Assembly: GCA_049673305.1 (NCBI GenBank)
Contig: JBATXM010000197.1
Coordinates: 1 to 64,000, forward strand
DNA from: GCA-003244245 sp049673305
GTDB lineage: Bacteria > Actinomycetota > Actinomycetes > Mycobacteriales > Pseudonocardiaceae
Reading direction: 5' to 3'
DNA length: 64,000 nucleotides
The number at the start of each line of letters is the position of its first letter. The first letter of the stretch is position 1. The notes beneath the pieces are model-generated. The model made no database searches. It saw only the letters and a list, made by a program, of their open reading frames with translations, and had not been told where the DNA came from. Position numbers and translations under genes: made by a program. Of this stretch, positions 1 to 7,005 are shown one piece after another.

Positions 1-69
1 GCGTGGCTCGTCGCCGAGACCGGCGGCACCTGGAGTCGCTACGCCCCCGGTGACGATCACAAACAGTGA
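1..69 (+). CDS. 3' end of an unidentified gene (partial)
   Basis: The first 23 codons of the window form an open frame ending in TGA at 67-69. The visible C-terminal tail is 22 residues, rich in charged residues at its end (GDDHKQ). Too little remains to assign a family. It could equally be an open frame by chance. Confidence 0.3.
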   Translation, partial: AWLVAETGGTWSRYAPGDDHKQ

Positions 70-337
70 CGACGCTCGCCGCCAGGACAAAGCGCTCAGG
101 CCAGTCGATTACGAGAGCTCACCAGCATCACAGGCCTAATGCGACAGTGCCGCTCAGCCTGCCCGAGCACGTCATCGGCCAACGCAACAGTCCCGGTCAG
201 CCTGCCTCGGCGGCGTGTGGACCGCCCGCGCGGTAGCCCCAGAACCGTCCCGGACGGTTGTTGGGCGGGTTGCTTAGGCCAACGTTTGTGATGTTCTCAC
301 ACGTCAGGTAGGGTGTACTAATTCAGTACTGATCGGG
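70..337. other. Gene-free stretch upstream of the DUF222-HNH gene
   Basis: No convincing open frame or RNA gene is visible. In the frame of the next gene a stop at 275-277 closes the reading frame, and the coding resemblance to the DUF222 family fades out near 320. The missing N-terminus of that gene has therefore been lost here rather than misread. Confidence 0.5.
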
Positions 338-1381
338 GTGCTCAACCTGTCCACCAGCGAGGCCAAGACTCGGGTTGAGCAGGCCGAGCTGCTCACGCCC
401 CGGCGGAGCCTGACCGGTGAGCCCTTGGCACCGTTGCTGCCCGCCACCGCCGCTGAGCTGGCTGCTGGTGCGATCGGACCGGCCCACATCAAGGTGATCA
501 CCGCGACACTGCGCCAAATCCCCCCGACGACTCCTCCCGACCTGGTCGCGCACGCCGAGGAAACCCTCGCCACCGCCGCACGCCGGTTCGACCCCGCCGC
601 GCTGACCCGGATCGGGGAACGCCTACTCGCCCACCTCGACCCCGACGGCACCGAACCCACCGACGAACCTGAGCAGCTGCGGGAGCTGCGGGTGCGCACC
701 CGCCCCGATGGCACCGTCACCCTGAACGGGAAACTGGACCCCAAAGGCGGCGCCCGGGTCCGGGAAGTCCTCAACTCCCTCAATGGCCCCCGCCCACCCG
801 TCGACGGGATCCCCGATACGCGCAGCCGCGCCCGCCGCGACGCCGACGCCCTCATCGAAGCGATGACCGGGCTACTCGATGAAGGCCAGCTACCCACCCG
901 GGGTGGGCAACGCCCGCACCTGGTCCTCACCATGGGCCTGACCGAGCTGATCGAGGGCCTGGGATCAGCGGTGCTCGATACTGGCGGGCGACTGTCCGCC
1001 GCCGAAGCCCGCCGCCTCGCCTGCGACAGCTGCGTCGTACCCGTGGTGCTGGGTAGCGACTCGATGCCCCTGGACGTCGGGCGCCAGCAGCGCCTGGCCA
1101 CCACCGCGCTGCGCGACGCCTTGGCGCAACGCGATAAGGGGTGCGCCTTTCCTTCGTGCGATCGCGCACCCCGCTACTGCCACGCGCACCACATTGTCTC
1201 GTGGCTTGACGGGGGCACGACAAAACTATCCAACATGTGCCTGCTCTGTGAACACCACCACGTCATCGTGCACCGCCAGGGATGGGGCATCCGGCTCGAC
1301 GCTCGCGGGTACCCCGAATTCATCCCACCCAAGACCGTGGACCCCACCAGAACACCACTCCACGACCCACTCCGGCAGTGA
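338..1381 (+). CDS. DUF222 / HNH endonuclease domain protein, 5'-truncated
   Basis: The protein has a DUF222 region (about residues 5-220, with the conserved stretch AELLTPRRSLTGEPL near the start) followed by an HNH nuclease module at about 269-312: CAFPSCD, then CHAHHIVSW, then CLLCEHHHVIVH. Family members (the mycobacterial 13E12-repeat type) usually run 400-500 residues with 60-100 residues before this first motif. This one is 347 residues and begins right at it, so the N-terminus is probably missing. The GTG start at 338 has no clear ribosome site. The HNH motif is intact. These genes are often multicopy and mobile-element-associated; function is inferred to be DNA cleavage, unproven here. 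Confidence 0.75.
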   Translation: MLNLSTSEAKTRVEQAELLTPRRSLTGEPLAPLLPATAAELAAGAIGPAHIKVITATLRQIPPTTPPDLVAHAEETLATAARRFDPAALTRIGERLLAHLDPDGTEPTDEPEQLRELRVRTRPDGTVTLNGKLDPKGGARVREVLNSLNGPRPPVDGIPDTRSRARRDADALIEAMTGLLDEGQLPTRGGQRPHLVLTMGLTELIEGLGSAVLDTGGRLSAAEARRLACDSCVVPVVLGSDSMPLDVGRQQRLATTALRDALAQRDKGCAFPSCDRAPRYCHAHHIVSWLDGGTTKLSNMCLLCEHHHVIVHRQGWGIRLDARGYPEFIPPKTVDPTRTPLHDPLRQ

Positions 1382-1690
1382 GGTCTGATCAGCTAAACTG
1401 ATCATGACCACACTGTCGGCGGGTCGCTACCCTGCTGGTGATGGGAATCCCGGGTGCCGAGCCGCTCAAGCAGGCATTGAAGGCGGCGGTGGTGGAGCTG
1501 CACCTGCTCGCCGGATCGGCCGCGTGCGACGCCGTCCTCAATGACCACACCATGTACCACTACACCCGCAGGCTGGAGCTGGCCACTGACTTCTCTGCAG
1601 GTCGAGGCTCTGCTGTACGCCGGGGCGGCTACCGAGGAGCATGGCCACCCCCATGAGGGGCTCAAAGCTGTTATGGCTCGCCCAGGCTGC
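1382..1690. other. Possible relic of a small gene, unresolved
   Basis: A plus-strand frame from 1438 reads through about residue 50, and a second frame continues from about 1585 with a plausible protein-like stretch (QVEALLYAGAATEEHG). Together they could be one gene broken by a frameshift near 1590-1600, but no family is recognised and the second frame then runs into the opposite-strand gene. No promoter or hairpin stands out. Confidence 0.2.
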
Positions 1691-2616
1691 TTATTTACAA
1701 ACAGTGCCGTCGCTGCTCCGTACCACCTCTATATGATCAATTTCATGGGATTTATCTGGGAGAGTCGGGAAGCCAACGGAACGGTTTTCATGAAGCAGTC
1801 TGCTGATTGCATTGTCAACCAATACGGCGTAGATCGTAAAATGGTTACCGGGAGGGGTGTCTTGTCTCCCAATGTTAAGTTTTCTTAAAATCCAGCTGCG
1901 CCGGTCAACATTCACGTTCACTGGACCAAAAAATAATACTTTGAATTAGGGCCAAGTACTGCTAGCCAAAGGGTCTTGTTGGCTGGCACAACCCCTTGGC
2001 CGCCAAAAGTGGCGCACCTCGGGATCTCAACGTAGACCCGACCAATCTTGATAGGCGCAGGGTTTATCGAATGTGGAGGCGATAGGGATGGGGCGCGCCG
2101 AGCTTCTGGAGCGCCATCGGAGCCTGAATACTGACTAAAACCCACTGCGGCGACTACGGCGCCGAACAGACCAAGGAAGATTTGCCGTCGAAATGAACTG
2201 ATGGCGGGGATCTCAATCCAACCGGTGATCCTTAACCCGCCTCCGATGATGGCGCTTACGACACACGCTAAACCCAAGGCTACCAAGAACAATGCGATAC
2301 TATTCACCACGGCTCCCCATGTGGGTGATTTCGACATCAGTTCGTATGATGTGTCACCTCCATTTTCCCGGCTGGGGACTCGAGGGACGCCGACGTAGTA
2401 GTGCGGCCCCGCTTCTTGTGTCGCTTTTCTTCCCTTTGTGCTGATAGTCGGGAGCGCTGCTCTGCGCGGCGAGCGCCAGCCCTCGTCCGCTGGGACGGGT
2501 ACGAACTTAGTGTCGCCCCAGTCGTCCACGGTTCCCATTATGCTCCACGCTCCGCCGCCGTGACCCCCCACTGACCGCCCGACTACCTCGAAAAAATTTC
2601 CTCGGGCGCGGCCCAC
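1691..2616 (-). pseudogene. Two-TM membrane protein broken by a frameshift in an A6/T6 run
   Basis: On the minus strand, one frame (2616 to 1918) encodes two hydrophobic helices and a beta-type C-terminal segment ending YYFLVQ-stop. A second frame (1921 to 1691) begins VNVNVDRRSW and carries on smoothly to DHIEVVRSSDGTVCK. Adding one T to the six-T run (plus-strand A6 at 1928-1933) joins them as YYFFGPVNVNVD. This restores a pattern I know from actinobacterial surface domains (LWLAV..., YY..GPV, RW, IG, F.V..VLVD). The true start may be ATG 2337 (MSKSPTWG), just before the first helix. GC is clearly below the neighbours, which suggests transfer. It is either a real inactivating indel or a homopolymer read error. 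Confidence 0.6.
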
Positions 2617-3034
2617 GCAAGACCCTTGTCTGCGTGAATATCATTCTCTTCGTAGTGGGCTAGGTGACGGGGTTGTTTACCGTAAAGAGCTCAACGCGGC
2701 GCGGGAGAACAAACCGGCGGAGCACACTTCTCCTCGGATCAGGGCCTGCTGTTTGTGGCGTCTTCTCTCGAATAGGGAGGGAGCCACCTGCGGTCGTCGC
2801 AAGCGGCCGGGCGGGCCACCGACCCCTGGCGGGCAGGCCACCGGCCCCTGGCGGGCAGGCCACCGACTTCTGGCGGGCAGGCCACCGGCCTCTGGGGCGC
2901 GGGCCCACCGTGCTGGTAGGGGGTCCCCCTAAGGGTTATCCCCCACCTGTCGATGTATCAGCAGCGACGGCTGTGCACTCCCTACCTGGTGAAGGCATGT
3001 GCCGAATGGCCGTGTGGTAAGGGTAGGAGTTCCC
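2617..3034. other. Gene-free stretch with a tandem repeat
   Basis: No gene is supported between the divergent membrane-protein relic and the GMC gene. It holds the 22-bp tandem repeat listed separately. The promoter of the downstream operon must lie here, but no clear -35/-10 pair is visible. Short open frames in the repeat are low-complexity artefacts. Confidence 0.5.
2809..2897. repeat. 22-bp tandem repeat, four copies
   Basis: Four near-identical 22-bp units, core GGCAGGCCACCG, start at about 2809, 2831, 2853 and 2875. Units 1 and 3 share GAC where units 2 and 4 have GGC after CACC, so the array looks like a duplicated two-unit block. It is not in a gene. Copy number probably varies between strains. 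Confidence 0.85.
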
Positions 3035-4225
3035 GTGAGCGAAGAGTTTTTCGAAGTCGTCGTGGTCGGGTCCGGCTTCGGCGGTGCTGTCACGGCCTGC
3101 CGGGCGGCGCAGGCTGGGCGCAATGTGCTCGTCCTCGAGCGCGGCAAGCTGTACCAGCCGGAAGAACTCCCTGCGCGCCCCCTGGAGACGTCTACCGGCT
3201 CCTGGGACCCCAGCGAAGGATTGTTCGGGCTGTTCCAGGTCTGGTCCTTCCGTCAGCTCGACGCGGTGGTGTCCAGCGGTGTGGGTGGCGGCTCGCTGGT
3301 CTATGCCGACGTGATGTCGCGGATGCCTGAGGCGTGGTTCAGCGCGAATGCGCAGGACTGGCCCTTGGAGTACGCCCATATCGAGGAGCACTACGGGACC
3401 GTTGAGAAGATGATGAGCCCGCAGTCGGCCTCGCTGGCGCTTGCCTGCACCGAGAGCGGGCAGCGCCCAGGTGATCCGTTCGCCGCAGCTGGTGACCGCG
3501 ACCCCGGATGCGATGACGGCTCCGAGAATGCCCTCGACTTCACCTACCTGTCGCAGGCGCAACGCTGTGGGGCTGAGATTCGGCCGTTGCATGAGGTGAA
3601 GCGGATCACTGCGGTCAGCGGCGGATACGAGCTGGACTACGTCGTGCACCGGCCTGTCGACCCGCCGTGGGAACCTCTCCGGCGTCCACCCGGCACGCGG
3701 CCGACATTCAAGCGGGTCAAGGCGAAGACGGTCGTCGTCGCCGCAGGCGCGCTCGGCAGTACCTGGCTGCTGCTGGTCAACCGCCCCGGCCTGCCCTGCT
3801 TGAGCGGGCAGCTGGGAACGAGGTTCTCCGGCAGCAATGGCGATGCTGTCGGCTTTCTCAAGCTGACCAGTGGTCGGCTGGACCTGGAACCGTTGAGCGA
3901 CTGGCCGACCGACAGATCCCGCGAGTACTTGCGCGACCTCTGGAAGACAATGACGACGATGGGAAGGGCTTCCCGCTCGCGGCTGCACAGCGTGATCTCG
4001 TCTTTGTTGAGCCGTACGACCACCGTGGCGCCCCTGGGTGGGTGCCCGATGGGTCAGAACGCGATGTATGGGGTGGTCGACAGATACGGCGAGGCATTCG
4101 GTCACCCGGGGCTCTTCGTCGCTGACGGCTCAGTGCTACCCGCGCCGGTGGGCGCCAACCCGGCCCTGACGATCGCGGCACTGGCCGAGCGCTTCGCCGA
4201 CAGAATTGTGGAGAGGAGCCAGTGA
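3035..4225 (+). CDS. GMC-type FAD oxidoreductase, compact, active-site motif altered
   Basis: The start is GTG 3035, behind an AGGAG site at 3025-3029, which puts the FAD-binding motif GSGFGG at residues 11-16 as expected. The protein resembles cholesterol-oxidase-like GMC flavoproteins: VGGGSLVYADV, ALDFTYLSQA, AAGALGST and a C-terminal GVVDRYGEAFG...LFVADGS...ANPALTIAALAE. At 396 residues it is far shorter than the usual 530-570. The region after PQSASLA and the region after GDAVGFLKL both look deleted. The motif normally read HPLGGC is APLGGC here (residues about 332-337), so a conserved His is replaced by Ala. Oxidase activity is therefore doubtful. The stop overlaps the start of the patatin gene, so the two are translationally coupled. 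Confidence 0.75.
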   Translation: MSEEFFEVVVVGSGFGGAVTACRAAQAGRNVLVLERGKLYQPEELPARPLETSTGSWDPSEGLFGLFQVWSFRQLDAVVSSGVGGGSLVYADVMSRMPEAWFSANAQDWPLEYAHIEEHYGTVEKMMSPQSASLALACTESGQRPGDPFAAAGDRDPGCDDGSENALDFTYLSQAQRCGAEIRPLHEVKRITAVSGGYELDYVVHRPVDPPWEPLRRPPGTRPTFKRVKAKTVVVAAGALGSTWLLLVNRPGLPCLSGQLGTRFSGSNGDAVGFLKLTSGRLDLEPLSDWPTDRSREYLRDLWKTMTTMGRASRSRLHSVISSLLSRTTTVAPLGGCPMGQNAMYGVVDRYGEAFGHPGLFVADGSVLPAPVGANPALTIAALAERFADRIVERSQ

Positions 4226-6300
4226 TGTTCGAGGGCACCCATGCCGGTGGTCCACTGGCACCAGAGCTGGACGGTCCGCCGCGCCGCGCCCTCATCATGG
4301 CCGGGGGCGGCCTGAAGGTGGCGTTCCAGGCCGGCGTGCTTCAGGTCTGGTTGGACGAGGCCCGCGATGGCGGGAAACCGCTGGAGTTCATCCACGCCGA
4401 CGGGGCCAGTGGGGGAGTGTTCAACCTGGCGATGTGGTGCCAGGGGATGAGTGGCCACCGGATCGCGGAGAACTGGCGGCGCACCTCACCGATCCGCAAG
4501 GGCCTGTCGCTGAACTGGCGTGACTGGCTGCACGGCGAATCGATCTTCACAATGCAGCGGTTCCGGACCCGGGTGTTTCACGACACCTGGGGGCTTGACT
4601 GGCAGCGGATTCACGCGTCCAGCGCCTCCGCCACGTTCAACGTCTTCGACGTCTCCGCGCAGCGGCTGGTCACCTTACCGCCGGCACAGATGAACGAGGA
4701 CCTGCTGGTAGCCGCGACCTCCCTGCCTGGGTGGTACCCACCGGTGACCGTCAATGGGGCGACGTACATCGATGGCGTGTTTGTCACCGATGCCAACCTC
4801 GAGGCTGCTATCGCGGCTGGTGCCAATGAGCTCTGGGTGATCTGGACCGTCAGCACCGCCGGACGCTGGCGCAACGGTCCGGTAGCCGAGTACTTCCAGG
4901 TGATCGAGGCATGCGCCAACGGAGCGCTGCACCGTGATCTGGACCGGATTGCGCGCAGCAATCAGGCGCACGCCGAAGGCAGGCCTGCGCAGTACCCGCA
5001 TCCGATCCGGATCGTCCCGCTGGTCCAGGAAGTACCGTTGCACTACCTGTTCGCCTTCACCCGCCGCAGCATGAAGGCTGCCGTGGATCTGGGGGTGCAG
5101 CGGGCCAGGCAGTGGTGCCGGGAGCGCGGCCTGGACGTCTGCGTGGAGTCCGGCCCAGCCACCGTCAGTGAGCGGGCCACCGTGGGGAAAGGTCTCACCT
5201 TCCGGCAGAGCATGGCGGGGGCGGTGGCGTTCGGCTGTTCCGACGCTCTCGTCTCGGCTCAGCTCGGTGATGCGCTCGGTGAGGAGATGGCGCTGCGGCT
5301 CATGGTGGAGATCGACGACGTGGACGCGTTCTTCGCCGACCGCCAACACCGTGGTGTGGTCTCCGGTTTCGTCGACTGCGAGGTCCTCGGTGGTGCGCTG
5401 CCGATCGAGAACGGCAGCGTCACCCTCGTGTCCGCGAACGGGACCGGCCGGGCGACCATGGTGGAGTACTGGCTCGACGTCGCCGATCGGACTGGACGAG
5501 AGCTGACCTTGTTCGGGACCAAGACGCTCCACAACGATCCGGGGCGCGACCTGTGGCGCGATGCCACCACCCTGGACGTGCGGCTCTTACCCCGCCAGCA
5601 ACATCTCAACGGCTCCGGGCCAGCGGGTACGCCGGTGTTGAGCGGCCGTCTGCGGCTGTCCCCTCGGTCCTTCCTGCGCCAGCTGACCACGTTCCGCGCC
5701 ACGGCCACCACGCCGCTGCGCCGGGTGCAGACGCTCCTCGCATTCGGTGGCTTCGTCCTGCGTCGGGTCGCTCGCGAGAATGGGAGCACCGTCTCAGAGT
5801 TCGACGAGTGGCCGCCGGAGGAACAGCCCCAGGGCGCGAAGGTGTTCGCCCACAACGAGCGCATCGTCCCGGCGCCACCGGAGCGGGTGTGGAACCTGCT
5901 GGTGGAAGCCCAGGGCTGGTCAGAGTTCTACGCCAACGCGCATTTCGTTGAGCTGGCGGATCCACGGCAGCACCGCCTGCAGCGCGGCAGCGTCTTCCGG
6001 TGGGTCACCTTCGGCGCTCTTCCTATCACCAGCGAGGTGTATCCCTGCCAACGCCCCCTCCGGATCGGCTGGCGCTGGTGGGGTCACGGAGCGCACGGGT
6101 ACCACGGCTGGTTGATCGAACCCCACACGCTCGGTACCCGAATCGTCACCGAGGAGACCAACCGGGGCATCCTGCCGAGCCTGTTCTCCCCGGTCATCAG
6201 GCCGCTGCTATGGCTCCAGCATAACTACTGGCTACGTCAGCTGGGCCGGCGGGCGAGCCGCCCATCCCGACCGGCGGGAGCCAAGGGGGCGTCCCGCTAA
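4222..6300 (+). CDS. Patatin-like phospholipase fused to GMC-associated and SRPBCC domains
   Basis: Residues 20-310 are a patatin lipase: oxyanion loop GGGLKVAFQAG (28-38), nucleophile motif GASGG (Ser63) and the dyad Asp in YIDG (about 184). Residues about 325-520 resemble the beta-rich domain found at the C-terminus of some large cholesterol-oxidase-like GMC proteins (FADRQH, FGTKTLHNDPGRDLW, SPRSFLRQL). Residues about 550-670 are an SRPBCC lipid-binding fold (PAPPERVWNLLVEAQGW). GTG 4222 and ATG 4225 are both possible starts and overlap the GMC stop. The coupling suggests the two proteins act on the same lipid or sterol ester. That is inference from context. Confidence 0.8.
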   Translation: MMFEGTHAGGPLAPELDGPPRRALIMAGGGLKVAFQAGVLQVWLDEARDGGKPLEFIHADGASGGVFNLAMWCQGMSGHRIAENWRRTSPIRKGLSLNWRDWLHGESIFTMQRFRTRVFHDTWGLDWQRIHASSASATFNVFDVSAQRLVTLPPAQMNEDLLVAATSLPGWYPPVTVNGATYIDGVFVTDANLEAAIAAGANELWVIWTVSTAGRWRNGPVAEYFQVIEACANGALHRDLDRIARSNQAHAEGRPAQYPHPIRIVPLVQEVPLHYLFAFTRRSMKAAVDLGVQRARQWCRERGLDVCVESGPATVSERATVGKGLTFRQSMAGAVAFGCSDALVSAQLGDALGEEMALRLMVEIDDVDAFFADRQHRGVVSGFVDCEVLGGALPIENGSVTLVSANGTGRATMVEYWLDVADRTGRELTLFGTKTLHNDPGRDLWRDATTLDVRLLPRQQHLNGSGPAGTPVLSGRLRLSPRSFLRQLTTFRATATTPLRRVQTLLAFGGFVLRRVARENGSTVSEFDEWPPEEQPQGAKVFAHNERIVPAPPERVWNLLVEAQGWSEFYANAHFVELADPRQHRLQRGSVFRWVTFGALPITSEVYPCQRPLRIGWRWWGHGAHGYHGWLIEPHTLGTRIVTEETNRGILPSLFSPVIRPLLWLQHNYWLRQLGRRASRPSRPAGAKGASR

Positions 6301-6393
6301 CCCTAGGGTGCTCACCAGGGTTTGCTCGGATCTTGCTCGGACGCGATTTCCCTAGCGTCATCGACATAGAGGCGAGATGAAGGAGACCCCTCG

Positions 6394-7005
6394 ATGTCGT
6401 CACCGGTGAGTACCCAAACCCGAGAAAGCACCGCCGCCCTGTTGCGAGCGGCCGACGATCACCAGCCCTTCGCCTGGGAAGAGCTGGTTCGCCGGTACAA
6501 CCGCCTGGTGCGCTCCACCGTAGCCTCGTTCCGGCTGCAACCAGCCGACGCTGAGGACGCCGTGCAGAACACCTGGCTGCGGGTCATGGAACGGATGGAC
6601 ACGATCAGGGACCCAGAGCGCCTGGGGGGCTGGCTCACCACGACAGCCAGCCGGGAGTGCCTTGCGCTGATCCGGCGCAAGCACCGAGAGATACCTGATA
6701 ACTTTGTCGGTACCCAACTGGTCGCCACGGAGGACGGGCCGGATGTCGTGGTCATCGCCGATGAGTCTCAGCGGGCAGTGGACACCGCCGTGGGAGAACT
6801 GCCTGAACGCCGCCAAGCGCTGATCCACCTGCTGTTCTACCAACCGGACTTTAGCTATGCCGAGGTGTCGCAAGCCACTGGCATGCCCCCGGGCAGTATC
6901 GGGCCCACTCGTAGTCGAGTGTTGCGGGAGCTACGGGGCACGCTGGAAGAGCGTGGTTTCGGTCCTCGGCCGAGTGCCTGCGTGGGGGCCAGCTGCGGCG
7001 GTTAA
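6394..7005 (+). CDS. ECF RNA polymerase sigma factor
   Basis: A 203-residue sigma-70 family protein with sigma-2 (about residues 25-95, DAEDAVQNTWLRVMER) and sigma-4 (about 135-190, ELPERRQALIHLLF then YAEVSQATGMPPGSIGPTRSR). The GMPPGSIGPTR form of the sigma-4 helix is typical of an actinobacterial ECF group. ATG 6394 follows AAGGAG at a good distance. It lies 93 nt after the patatin gene in the same direction, so it may be co-transcribed. No anti-sigma gene is next to it. Its 3' end overlaps the 3' end of the convergent LuxR gene by 4 nt. Confidence 0.9.
   Translation: MSSPVSTQTRESTAALLRAADDHQPFAWEELVRRYNRLVRSTVASFRLQPADAEDAVQNTWLRVMERMDTIRDPERLGGWLTTTASRECLALIRRKHREIPDNFVGTQLVATEDGPDVVVIADESQRAVDTAVGELPERRQALIHLLFYQPDFSYAEVSQATGMPPGSIGPTRSRVLRELRGTLEERGFGPRPSACVGASCGG

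Noticed and set aside
2936..4105. 389-codon minus-strand frame opposite the GMC gene
   Set aside because: It is the antisense shadow of a gene with clear motifs; composition is His/Arg/Gly-rich and shows no family.
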